The position numbers and the translations under genes were made by a program. Below are positions 45,164-56,652 of a DNA stretch of 64,000 nucleotides, in pieces. Source of the DNA: Musa acuminata AAA Group (Eukaryota > Streptophyta > Magnoliopsida > Zingiberales > Musaceae); assembly GCF_036884655.1 (NCBI RefSeq), contig NC_088345.1:31924501-31988500 (forward strand). The letters run 5' to 3'. How positions within the stretch are numbered: position 1 is the stretch's first letter; every line of letters starts with the position of its first letter. The notes under the pieces are model-generated. The model had not been told where the DNA came from. It saw nothing but the letters and a program-made list of their open reading frames with translations, and ran no database searches.

Positions 45164-46093
45164 ATGGCTCTTCATGGCTTTCAAGTGGGCTTATCAGTTG
45201 TTCGTCCACCGTTGTTTAACGGATCGGACTACACTTATTGGAAAACTCGAATAAGAGTTTTCTTGATTTCTATGAATTTGGATTTATGGAATATCATTGA
45301 AAATGGTTTTCAACTTCCCTCTAAACTGATGAACTAATGGTCGGATTTGGAGAAGAAATATTTTTCTTTAAACGCAAAGGCTATGAATGCCTTATTTTGC
45401 GCTTTGGAAAAAAATAAGTTCAATCGGATTTCTACGTGCGAAACGACTTTCGATATTTGGCGAACACTTGAAATCACGCACGAGGGAAATAGTAGAGTCA
45501 AAGACTCGAAAGTTAACATTTTATTGCATGATTTTGAGCTTTTTCAAATGCAACCAAGCGAGACTATAGGCGACATGTACACCCGTTTCACGGATGTCGT
45601 CAATAATCTAAGAGTTCTTGGTAAATCTTTTTTGAATTTTGATCTCGTAAGCAAGATCTTAAGATCCCTTTCAAAAAGGTGGGATTCTAAAATAACCGCA
45701 ATACAAGAAACAAAAAATTTAAATATTTTTCCACTTGAAGAACTAATTGGGTTGTTGATGACATATGAAATGGTGCACAATGCACATGATGAAAAAAATC
45801 ACCTTCCAAAGAACAGGAAGGATTTGGAACTCCGGACAAATGGATACCACTTGAGCAATGACTCAAGTGATGAGGACAATGATGAACTTGAATTTCGAAC
45901 ACTAAATCTTAATAAGTTTATTAAACAAAAATCTAAAATAAACAATGAACTTGAACGGAGGAAGAGGCCAAAGAAGACGAAGGTAAAGGATGAATCAAGA
46001 ACTTCCAAAGGTGAAACGGCGAATTGGGCTTTGACGGGCTTCGACTACAAGGTAAGTAACTCAACTCTCTTGAATTATTTTGAAATTACTTGA
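45164..46093 (+). pseudogene. gag: Truncated Gag of element E
   Basis: 309 codons from MALHGFQVGLSVVRPPLF. The Sirevirus Gag core is nearly complete (YWKTRIRVFLISMNLDLWN; SETIGDMYTRFTDVVNNLR). An acidic patch near residue 235 leads to a Lys/Arg-rich stretch (ERRKRPKKTKVKDES) instead of a zinc knuckle, then TANWALTGFDYK and 13 unrelated residues. The coiled coil and second knuckle of A and D are missing. One TAA at 45335-45337 interrupts it; otherwise the frame is open. The sequence after FDYK is AAG|GTAAGT, a strong donor-like site, but no acceptor or downstream exon was found. Confidence 0.83.
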
Positions 46094-48941
46094 TGTTTTC
46101 CATGATGCATTTTCTCTTTTCTTTTGAATAATTATTTTTCTTGAAAATTGTATGTTTTATGTTAATAGAATAAAATGTTAGATTTAAATAATCATATATA
46201 TGTGCTTGAGAAGCAATAATATGTATTTTGATGATTTCTATATTAACCTTCAATGATGATGCATGGTTTTTATATGGAAGGCTTGATGATTTTTTTTAAA
46301 CCTTGTCTTTGGTTTTCAAACATGATGTATGTTTTTGATATAAGAACAAAACTTGAGCATGCTAATATAAAGTCAATCACATAAATTAAAACTAAAGAAG
46401 TTTTAGTTATCTATAAGAATCATTCAAAATTATGTTCAATGAAACCATTGCATAATGATGTAATGAAAATATTAAACATTTTGAAACCATGTTTTAGTGT
46501 CATGCATAATGATCATGCTTAATAAATTTCGAAATTATGCATATGAATCTTGTGATTTATGGATTATTGATTTTTACCATAATGAAAGTGTCTTATTAAT
46601 CTTTGTTGTAATAAATCTTACACTTTCGATTTTAAACATTATACATGTTTTTATTTGGTATAAGTGAAATAAAATCATATGAATTGAAACAACTAAAAAG
46701 AGGAAAATATTTTTTCCTTGAAAAATTATTTTTCTCTATCCTATTGATCTTGATGTTTATTATGATAAATCTATGTATACCATTTTGAATCTCTTGAAAG
46801 TAATGTTGATATTTTGATGATTTTGATGATTTAAATTTGAAATGAGTTTTATCAAAATCATGATATTGATTTCTTGGAATAACATGAGATTACCTTTGAT
46901 GATCATTTTGATTCATGGAATTTTGGATTCATGACTTGGTCTTACATTTGTTTATGAGATGGTTGAAATCTTTGTACGTTTGAATTCTTCCCTTCTCCTT
47001 TCAATTTATGCATGTTATAAGTTAAAGATTTAAAACCATGTTTTGGTATCATGAATATCTAAGAAATATTGATGTGACAAATTGAATAAGTTAAAAATGA
47101 ATTATGATTTTTCTCTTGAATATAACTTGTGATTTTTTTTATATAAATCATCATTTTGATTTCTCGACATTCGATACATGAGATTTTATTATAAATCAAA
47201 ATTTCTCATTAATCGATCTTCTACGATTTTACTTGATATTTTCTTGAGATGAGATTTTCTAAATGAATCATGATTTTTCCTTGTGAGTTCTTGGAGTTAT
47301 TACTTGATTTTTCTTTTAAAACAAGATCTCTTCTTTGTACTCCTATGATTTTTCTTGATATTTTATTTAAAAAAGATATTTACTATATGAATCATGTCTT
47401 TTGGTATTCAAATGATTTTATCCTTCATGACATGATTTCTTTGTATTTATGGCTTGTATGGCTTGAAATGTTTTGGGATAATGCATGCAATGATGAAATA
47501 TTCATAAAGTTAAAATGATGTATGCAATACTTATGATAATGATGTACATGATGTATTTATTGCATATGATGTGTATCATGAATGCTTTAAATGATGAATG
47601 TTTGGTATCATGATCAACATGTTGATAAATGCTTAAAAATTTTAATGATTGAGTATCATGTATGATATGCTTATTAATGATGATTGATTTATTTTTTGGT
47701 ATCGTGCATGAAAAATAAGGTTATTGAAATTGTGTATGTTTTAATTTGAATATATAATGATGCACAAATAAGAATGATACTTACCTTTGTCATAATATGA
47801 AAATTGATATAAGGGTCTTCCCTTCTTTTTGACAATGACAAAGGGGGAGCAAGAATTTCTAGCGTGGACATCATGAAAAGAGGCAAACTAACTGGCTTGC
47901 ACAAATTCAAGATGAAAGCAAAAATTGCACTTCTCAAAAGAGAAGATGCAAATGTAACATTTGCCAAATTGTTTGCTTGCCTCATGTAAAACATTATCTC
48001 TTGCTAGTTTGGCATTTTTGCTAGCTTGTATGTTGCAAAACTTGATCACTTTTTCAAACATTTTGCTAGCTTACATTTTGCAAAGAAAGCAAAAATGGCA
48101 CTTCTAGAAGAAAGAGCTTGTTATTTTGAACATCACAAGCTTGCCTATCTTAAGAAACAAAAATTGCAAAAGTGCTATCTTGCCTATCTCAAGAAGCAAA
48201 ACTTGCAACTTGCACATTGCAACAGGAAGCAAGAATTATGAGCTTACACAAGAAAGCTATCTTGCATTTGCTTTTGAAATTCTTGCTAGCTTGTATATTG
48301 TGAAACTTACATATCGTAAAAATTGCTAGCTTGTAGTCTAAAGAGAAGCAAAAAGTTGCTATCTCAAAAGAAGCAAATGTGCTATCTTGCCTATCTTAAG
48401 AGGCAAAAATGCTAACTTGCACATCTAGCAAAACTTGACAAATTTGCATATTTCAAGAAGCAAGAGTTGCTTTCTTGAATATCTCAATATTGCTAGCTTG
48501 CATGATGTAGAACTTGCTATCTTGAACATTACCAAAAGTGCTATCTTGTATGCTGTAAAACTTGCATATCTAAAACTTGATAGCTTGAATGTCCTAAGCA
48601 TGATGCATTACTTGCTAAATTTTCTAGCTTCAAAACTGCATAATGATAAAACTTAATATTATGTTTTTCATGCAATGAGTTGAACTTATATTACAAACAC
48701 AAAGAATAGTTGTACTTCTCCTTTTTGTTGATGACAAAGGGGGAGAAGTATGTTGATGACATGATATGCATAAGTCTATGCATGAGTTCATAATGACGTG
48801 TTGTAAGTATTCATGATGAATATTGCAATGACTTGAATTCAGTTTGAATTCAAGGTTCTATCAATATGGCATACTGATAGGGGGAGTTTGTTTAAACTCC
48901 GGGAGTCAAGTTTAACTCCGTCATCAATTGGTTGTCATCAT
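46094..48941 (+). other. 3' non-coding region of element E
   Basis: Strongly AT-rich. 47860-48640 is built of GCTAGCTTGCA, AAGAAGCAAAA and TTGCCTATCT words. Polypurine-like ACAAAGGGGGAG occurs near 47839 and 48735. Two dyads, GGAGTTTGTTTAAACTCC (48883-48900) and GGAGTCAAGTTTAACTCC (48902-48919), precede the true tract. The frames here are chance. Confidence 0.7.
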
Positions 48942-48956
48942 AAAAAAGGGGAAGAT
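48942..48956 (+). other. Polypurine tract, element E
   Basis: AAAAAAGGGGAAGAT, a slightly altered copy of AAAAAGGGGGAGAT, directly before the 3' LTR. Confidence 0.85.
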
Positions 48957-50537
48957 TGTTGAATCTCGTATTTTGATGATGAAACCAATTGATAATTATG
49001 TTTATGTTTAACTGCATTTTGAGTGATGCAGGTCTACTCGACCAGGATTAGACAATTAAGGCAGGAGGAATTGACGTTGCGCCAGAGGAGATCACGTTAG
49101 GATATTTGATGGCAGAAGGCTTCGGACATCGGGCATCAGGCCAAGAGCAGAATTACGCCAAGGATATCGGCGTTGCGGAGGTCAACCGCCGATTGGGCAA
49201 CAAGCCGCAAGAGAGGACGATACGCCGAAGAATCGAACGAAGCACCAACCAATGACGTGCCGGGCAACAGAATGTCAATTCGCTTTATAATAATTGTCTA
49301 GATCGGAGTAGAGTTTTTGCTTGTGTGTGCAGGATTAACTACGATAACGACGAAGAAATAAAGCAAAACAAAGTGTCAGAGTCAAGCACGAAGGATTCAT
49401 TATGAGTTCGAGAGTTCGACGGAAGTCCGAAGGTTCGTCGGGAATGCTGCCGGAAATAGCCAAGAATGAGTAGGGAGCTTGCCGAAGGGTTTATCGGAAG
49501 CTCGCCGGAAGGTTTGTTGGAAGTTCGCGGAGCTCACCGAGAAAGATCGGAGCTTGCCGAAGAAGCTCATCGGAACTCGCCAAGATCAAATCGTGAAGTC
49601 TAGGAGCTTGCCGGGAGTCCGCAGAATGGTTTCCGACAGTTTATCAGAAGACCGCCGGAAGTTCGCTGGAAGCTCGCTGGAAGAAGTCTTGACTTATGAA
49701 GAAGGCTCCAATTCTTTAATTAGGATTAGGATTAGGTATTAATCCTATAACCCAAGTAGGGGCCAATTGGGCCCGAGTTCGGACTGGTTTGGGCCAAGTT
49801 TGGAGCCCAACCAGTGAGCTGAATTGGAGCCCAACCGAGAGCTGGGTGGTGGTACCGCCTAGCACCCGAGAGCTGGGTGGTGACACCTCCTGGGTTGGGC
49901 GGTTGCACCGCCCAGCACCCGAGCGTTGGGCGGTGGCACCGCCAGCATCGGGAACATAAGAGAATTTAAATTTTTGGAGCCCAAATTTGAATCCTCTTGA
50001 GGCCTATAAATACCCCTCGAGTCTCAGATGAGAAAACAACTTTTTGAGTAGCAATTGTTTGAGAGAAAGGTCTTAGAAAAGTCTTTGCTAGTCTTGTTTT
50101 CAATTTGCTAGTGTTCACCTCCTTCTTTCTTGCTGAAAATCTATAAGAGAGTGAACCGCTTGTAAAAAGTTGTAAGAGGGGTATTTGCCCTTCCATTTCA
50201 AGAGATTTGCTAGTGGAAGGTGGGAGCCTCATCGAAGAGGGGCCTCGCAAGTGGATGTAGGTCATTTGACCGAACCACTGTAAAATCGGCGTGATCTCTA
50301 GTTTGCATTTACTTATTGTCATTTACATTACTGCAAACCATTTGCACTTTAATGCTCTACTTCTTTGTCTCCGTCTTACTTATCTCTTCAAGTTAAAACG
50401 CAATCGAAACGGTTTCAAACGAAAACGTTGCTTTTATCGTACGAAGTTTCCGAAAGTGTTTAAATCGTCAAAAGTTTATCACACTTTACCGCTGCACTAA
50501 TTCACCCCCCCCTCTTAGTGCCGCTCCGATCCTAACA
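48957..50537 (+). repeat. Element E 3' LTR
   Basis: TGTTGAATCTCGT to CGATCCTAACA, 1581 bp. It has TATA 50005-50012 and C8 at 50505-50512. It differs from the 5' LTR by scattered substitutions and a block change near 49700, so E is older than the gypsy element. Confidence 0.88.
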
Positions 50538-50542
50538 AGATC
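50538..50542. repeat. Target-site duplication of element E, right copy (AGATC)
   Basis: Pairs with AGACC at 43493-43497 with one mismatch. Confidence 0.78.
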
Positions 50543-51456
50543 TACTCCCAGTTTTACAAATTAGTGAACCCATCTATCCAAGACTTGTTAGATTGTTTTA
50601 CAACAATCTACAAGTAGATGAAGAAGAAAGAGTGTCTACCTATCTCTTAGGACAACACATCTCCATTACGGATAGATTTATATGTGACATAATAGGCATT
50701 CCCGTAAAAAATAGAGGTCTTTATTTTAGAGGATCTTGGGATAATGAAACAGTTGGGACAACATATGTTGAAGCCTTAGGAACAATTTTCGGTAATCCCA
50801 ACTTAGTGATTGTTCCTAAAAGCTGTGAACACCTACTACCACTAAACACTAAGGTACTTCATCATATCATAACTAGCATCATTCTCCCTAAACAATACCA
50901 TCATGATGAAGTAAGTCAAATGGAATTAGGAACCATGTATTGGATCATGAAAGGACATAACATCTGCTTTGGTTACCTTATCCAACAAAACATAATAAAA
51001 CTATATAAGAAAGACATGATGCTTCCATATGGTAGTATAATCACTAGAATACTTAAAACCTACGATATTCCAATACCACCCGACGAAGAAGTGATGAAAG
51101 TAGACAGGTTTAGCATAATAAATAAAAATCTACTTCACTGATTGAGATGTTTTTATAGAAACGGTAATTAGGTTAGAATGCCTAGAATGACCGATCCCCC
51201 TCAACCAGAACCAGAACCCGAAACACCAGTCTTTAGGGGTACTCAATCTCCTCCGATCTATCCCTTTGAGGAAACACATCTATTTGAGCAAGCTCCTGCA
51301 TCATCTATCAAAGATATTGGGATTCGGATGGACCGATTTGAATAAAGACAAGATCGGCTTGAACACCGACAAGATCAAATCCTATCTGAGTTGCAACAAA
51401 TTCATCGACAATTTGACTCTTTATTTAGGCATTTTAATTTTCCACCTCCTGAATAA
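50543..51456 (+). pseudogene. Second ORF2 copy, 3' part
   Basis: Continues 43302-43497 after element E. Residues from LVRLFYNNLQVDEEERVSTY through MELGTMYWIMKGHN and a VPKSCEHLLPLN block match D closely. Stops at TGA 51139-51141, a TAG near 51170 and a TAA near 51343 interrupt the later part. The terminal TAA is at 51454-51456. Two positions where D has stops are sense codons here, so the breaks arose independently. That implies the ancestral frame was open when the copies spread. Confidence 0.72.
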
Positions 51457-51534
51457 GCTTGTATATGTGGACACAATCACCTCTTGTTGTAATAATTACG
51501 TTGTTGTAAACTCTTTATGTTACTCACCTTGATC
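51457..51534 (+). other. Short tail after ORF2
   Basis: Matches D 39893-39970 (GCTTGTATATGTGGACACAA...), then breaks off at CACCTTGATC. Confidence 0.6.
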
Positions 51535-52313
51535 GAATTGGGTCTATTGGAAGGCCAATTCAGTGACCTGGGGTTGGGCTAGGCAGTGACACCGCTAGGC
51601 TCAAGCGATGGTACTGCTTGAGAGTTGAAAAGTATGGGTTATGCTTTTTTGGGAAGTCTGATGGTAGTACTGCCCAGGGCAACAGTGGTACCGCCTAGGC
51701 CAACGATGGTACCACCAAAGCCCAAATTCCCAAGCTTTATTCGGTAATAATACTACCCGCGCTAGTGGTAGTACCGCTAGTACCTTAAAAACTCGAGGAT
51801 TTTAATTTTTTGCTCTATTTTTAAAGCCATTTGGGTCTATAAATACCTCACACATGCTTCCTTGATGGAGTAGAAATTCTTGAGTATAAAAGTATTATAA
51901 ACTTTCTTGAAAAAGAATTGAGTCTCTTCCTCCTTAAGTGTAGAAGTTATACTAAGGTGGTGTGAGGTCTTATGTAAAAGAGAGGTATAAAGGTTCTCTC
52001 CTAAGCATATTAAAGAGAAAAGAGAGATGTAAAGATTCTCTCCTAAGCCTATGAAAAGAAGAAGGGTTGTAATAAGGGTAGTTGATCTTTGCCCGTTGAA
52101 AAGAAGATCGGTAGTGAAAGTCGATGGCATCGAGGGAAGAGGAATTGGGAGTAAACATAGGTCGAATGACCGAACCACTATAAATCAGGTTGCATCCTTC
52201 TTGTCTTACCTTGTTATTACTTGTTGATTTACTTATTCACTACCCTTACTTATATTTTCAGTTAAACATATTTTTGACATGGGTTTTATCGATAAAAAAA
52301 TTTTAAATCAGAA
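51535..52313 (+). repeat. Sirevirus LTR fragment (U3-R-U5), plus strand
   Basis: AATTGGGTCTATTGGAAGG start, degenerate GGCAGTGACACCGCT dyads, TATAAATA at 51838-51845, CGAATGACCGAACCACT near 52160. It lacks both LTR ends. Confidence 0.7.
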
Positions 52314-52833
52314 CTTTATTTTGGTCACTGAATAGGCCTCTCAATGAGCCCAAATCAGTCCCAATTAAGGCCCAATTGGCCCTTAATTGAGTTAGCATGA
52401 TTACACCAAAAGCTAACTCAATTAGCCCCATAAACTACTTTGATCTTAGATAAATGATTACAAAGCATGAATCCTTTGTTTGGCATGTCATTGGTTCATT
52501 CGGCGCTCGTCCGATCCTTTGGCACATCGTCCTCTCCTTCGGCGTATTGCCCAATTGACATGTTGACTCCTGCAGCTTCCGATCTCCTTAGCGTAATATC
52601 TGATCCTTCAGCTTGATGCCCAAATTCATGGCATGAGCCTTCTGCCGACGCGTCGACTGATCCTCCAGCCCGACGTCCAATCTTCTAACATATTAACTTT
52701 GACTCAATATCTGATTCCTCATGCTTTAATCAATTTGGCTCTCCTTGATCGAAGCTAGTCCTACATTTCTCAAAACATAGATTAGATCACAAACTCATCA
52801 ATTGATTTCATCATCAAAATTCGAGATTCAACA
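52314..52833 (-). repeat. Sirevirus LTR fragment (U3), minus strand
   Basis: Complement of an LTR U3, homologous to 8950-9482, ending GATTCAACA at 52833. It meets the previous fragment head to head. Confidence 0.7.
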
Positions 52834-52838
52834 CTTAG

Positions 52839-53009
52839 TGTTGGCAAATCTAGGGCAGCATCACATGCGCAGTGAAAGAATAGAAAATAAAAATCCTAGA
52901 TTTCCTACAGAGAAAGGTTTCTTGTCATTGTATAAAGATTGATTCAAAAAAACCTACAAAATCGAAAACTACACATATATAAAAGATGCATTGCTTAGGA
53001 AGATCGTAT
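52839..53009 (-). repeat. Fragment of copia-like LTR family H
   Basis: TGTTGGCAAATCTAGGGCAG to AGATCGTAT. Homologous to 56653-56808, cut by element G at 53010. Confidence 0.65.
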
Positions 53010-54273
53010 TGTTGAATCTTAGATTTTAATGATGAAATCATTTGATAAAGTTATGATCTAATGTACGTTTGAGTGACGCAGGACTAACTTCGATAAAGGA
53101 AAGGTAATTCGATTAAAGCAGGAAGAATCAGACGTTGAACCGGAGTAGAATACATCACAAGATTGGACGTCGGGCTAGAAGAATGGTCGATATGCTAAAA
53201 GGACTTTATGCCATGATTTCAGACATCGAGCCAAAGAATCGGACATTGCGCTAAGGAGATCGGAAGTTGCGGGAGTCAACATGCCGATTAGACAATACGC
53301 CAAATGAGAGGATGATGCGCCAAAGGATCAGACGAAGCACTAGATGAACCGATGACATGCCGGACAATATAAAATTCATGCTTGTAATCATAAGTCTAGA
53401 TTGAGTTAGTTTAGGTCTAATTTAATTGGTTTTAGGGTGAAATAATGCCAACTCAATTAGAGGCCAATTGGGCTTGAGTTGGGGCTGTTTTGGATCAAGT
53501 GGATGGCCCATTTGATCACTCATAAAAGGGCTAGATGGTGGCACCACCAGACTGGGCAATGGTACCACCCAAACACAATCTCCCAGATTGTGTCAAGCGA
53601 TGGTACTACCAAATTGGGTGGTGGTACCGCTAGATTGAGCGGTGATATTACCTAGAGTTAGTGTCAGACTAGACGGTGGTACTACTTAATATCAGACTGA
53701 TAAGCGGTACTAGTCTAGTAGATGGTGGTACCACCCAGTACTGGTAGTGGTACCGCCAGTGCCTTAAAAATCTAGGATGAGACCATTTTGGCTCAAAATT
53801 GAATACATTTGGGGTCTATAAATGCTCCACTCATCCCTACTTGATTAACACATGAACTGAGAACAAAAATAGGGGAAAACATTATTGTAATCTTGTGAGA
53901 ATTCTCCTTTCTAGCTCTAAGTATTGATTTCAATTTAAGAGTGGTGAGTGACTTGTAAATGTTATCTCCTAAATATGTGAAAAGGAGAAAAAAGTTGTAA
54001 GAAGGTAGTTGATCTTCGTCCATCGAAAGAAAATTGATAGTAAAAGCTAGTTGCCTTGATGGAAGAGGAATCCAGAGTGGACGTAGGTCACAATGACCGA
54101 ACCACTATAAATCCAATGTGCCCTTTTCTCTTCTTTGTTGTTTATCTTTATTGCTTACATATTTTGTTGCTCGCTCTACCTTGCACCTACTTTAAGTCAA
54201 GTGCACTCAATATTGGTTTTCATTGAACGAGATTTTATTGAATCGAGGAAGTTTTTTGATAGCACTAATTCAC
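53010..54273 (+). repeat. Element G 5' LTR, 3' end deleted
   Basis: TGTTGAATCTTAG start, U3 dyads 53525-53765, TATAAATG near 53817, GGTCACAATGACC near 54086, ending at GCACTAATTCACC with no CTAACA. Confidence 0.75.
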
Positions 54274-54317
54274 CAACAAAAGCCAAGTTTTTCTCAACTG
54301 GTTTAACACCCAAGAGA

Positions 54318-55080
54318 ATGGCTTTTACTAGCAATCTAGAGGGATACTCTATCACTCGTCCTCTTATGTTCAATGGGACGAACTAGACATATTGAAAATC
54401 ACGTATAGAGTTTTCTTGTTTTCCATATATTCAAATGTATGAAATATTGTTGAAAATAGCTTTCAAAAATCATCTGGACCAATAAATGAATGAATTTCTT
54501 TAGAGAAGAAAATATTTTTTTTAAATGCTAAGCTATGAACGCTCTATTTTACGCTTTAGACAAAAATGAGTTTAATCATATTTCTTTATGCAAAATTGCA
54601 TATGAGATTTGACACACACTAGAAGTAACTCATAAATGCACAAATAGAGTTAAAGAGTCTAAAATTAATCTTTTGATGTATAGTTTTGAATTGGTTCAAA
54701 TGGAGCTAGGTGAAACCATTGGAGACATGTACACCTGTTTTACGAATGTTATCGATGGTTTAAAAGTTCTTGGCAAATGTTTTTCTAATCTTGAATTTGT
54801 AAACAAGATTCTAAGACCCCTTCCAAAAAGGTGGGATCCAAAAGTAATGGCAATACTAGAAGCAAAGGACTTGAATAATTTTTCGCTTGAATAACTTATT
54901 GGGTCATTAATGACCTATGAAATGACATGTATTGCACATGATGAATATAAGAATAACATTCCAAAGAATAAGAAGGATTTGACACTTAGAACAAAAGAAG
55001 ACCACTCGAGCGAAAGCTCAAGTGATGATGACAGAATTTTTGATAAGAAAATTCAAACAATTCATAAAACAAGAATCTAG
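54318..55080 (+). pseudogene. gag: Gag remnant of element G
   Basis: Start MAFTSNLEGYSITRPLMF, then TAG at codon 23 and many further stops. The only longer open part, 54673-54894, carries the core block (LGETIGDMYTCF). The acidic patch ([13 protein letters not shown]) lies near 55010. No zinc knuckle remains. Confidence 0.75.
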
Positions 55081-55094
55081 GAGAAAAAAATTAA

Positions 55095-55165
55095 AATCTT
55101 GATAGTGGATGTGCAATGCATTTACCCGGAGTTCCAACACACTTCACAAAGCTCACTAGCCAAAA
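55095..55165 (+). pseudogene. Protease scrap of element G
   Basis: CTTGATAGTGGATGTGC encodes LDSGC, the copia protease active site, followed by residues like AMHLPGVPTHFTKLTS. The rest of pol is deleted. Confidence 0.7.
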
Positions 55166-56564
55166 AAAAATGATTTTGATTGAAGATGCTTTATATTTAA
55201 TGATGTAATGATGATTTAAGTAATGATAATTTGAAATCATACTTGATGAATTTATATTTTGAAATTATGTATGATGATTTGAAGTAATGATGATTTTTAT
55301 GATTTATGGCTTATTGATCTTGATGATTTTGTTGATGAAACTTATTTTTTGATTTTTAAACATGATGTATGGGTTTGATATAAAAAACTTGGGGATGCTT
55401 GTATGAAATCAATCACATGAATTGAAACAACTAAAAAAGAGGAAAGAATTTTTCTTGAAAATTTCTCAATCCCTATATTATCGAGTTTTCAAAAAGAAAT
55501 TGATGAATCTATTTGTATCTTTTTTTTTAATCTCTTGAACTATGAAAATGATTTTGATTATTTGAATTTGAATGAGAGTTTTCCAACTGAATCATGAATC
55601 ATCTCTAAATTTCTTAACTTGGGATATCTTTTATGGGAATCAAGATTTTTTTTTATCTTCTATGATTTCTTCTTCTTACCATTTACTAAAGAGGAGACTT
55701 GTGCAAACAAACCATGATATTGAATTATTGATATTTATAACTTGATATTTATTCTACATGAATCAAGATATTTTAATCTCCTATGTTTTTCTTTTTGCTA
55801 TTTACTAAAGAAAATATTTATCTAAATAAATTATGGATCAAGATCTTTTAATCTCCTAACTTGAGATTTTTTTAATGAATCAAGATCTTTTACTATGATT
55901 CTTTCTTTTCGTTATTTGACTTATCCAAATAAACCACGATATATTACTTGACTTCTTGATGTTTACAACTTGTGTTTTATTATGTACAACTCATTTGTAT
56001 CTATGGTTGTATACCTTTTGTCATGGTTTAAAAATTGATATAAAGGAAAAAGAATTACCACATTATATACTTCCTTTCTTTTTTACAATGACAAAGGAGG
56101 AGAAAGTCTTGCTTGCTTGCACATCTCAAGAGAAACAAAGAATTGCTAGCTTGCATATCTCAAAAGAGAAGTAAGAATTACTAGCTTGCACATCTCAAGA
56201 GAAGCAAAATTGCTAAACTTTCACATCTCTAAAACTTGCATATCTCTAAAACTTGCTATCTTGCATATTTTAAAGTGATGTAAAACTTACATATTTCAAA
56301 AAACTTGATAGTTACACTTTTCTCCTTTTTGTTGATGACAAAGGAGAAGAAGTTATGATGATGATCATGCTATGATGTAATTTTATATTATGTATAATGA
56401 TTTGGAATCATGCATGTAATGATTATTTAAATTTTGAAGTCATCATTATGATTTGAAATTATACATGAAATTCTCATGATTTTTTGTATTCAAACTTTCT
56501 TTCAATATGACATATTGATAGAGGGAGTTTAGTTTAAACTCCATCATCAATTATTTGTCATCAT
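55166..56564 (+). other. 3' non-coding region of element G
   Basis: AT-rich. TTGCTAGCTTGCA words lie at 56110-56240, a decayed upstream polypurine-like signal near 56338 and the dyad GGAGTTTAGTTTAAACTCC near 56524. Confidence 0.65.
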
Positions 56565-56578
56565 AAAAAAGGGAGAGA
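56565..56578 (+). other. Polypurine tract, element G
   Basis: AAAAAAGGGAGAGA before the mutated LTR start TATTTAATCTC at 56580. Confidence 0.75.
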
Positions 56579-56652
56579 TTATTTAATCTCATATTTTGAT
56601 TGTAAAATTAATTGATAAAGTAATTATCTAATGTGCATTTTATATGAAATTT

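Larger units (their letters stand above)
43498..50537 (+). mobile_element. Element E: non-autonomous Sirevirus derivative with truncated gag only
   Basis: 7040 bp with LTRs 43498-45113 and 48957-50537, primer site, a gag lacking the zinc knuckle, 2.9 kb of non-coding DNA and a polypurine tract. No pol or ORF2. The truncation point matches element C. J on the right edge has the same 3' internal sequence in opposite orientation. Confidence 0.88.
53010..56644 (+). mobile_element. Element G: decayed Sirevirus-like element
   Basis: 5' LTR 53010-54273, gag remnant, a protease scrap, AT-rich 3' region, polypurine tract, and only 65 bp of 3' LTR (56580-56644). The LTR end and primer site were lost in a small deletion near 54274. 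It is the most degraded element of the window. Confidence 0.75.

Noticed and set aside
45387..45902. Additional frames overlapping gag of element E on both strands
   Set aside because: Shadow frames of the Gag coding region; only the frame from 45164 matches the family.
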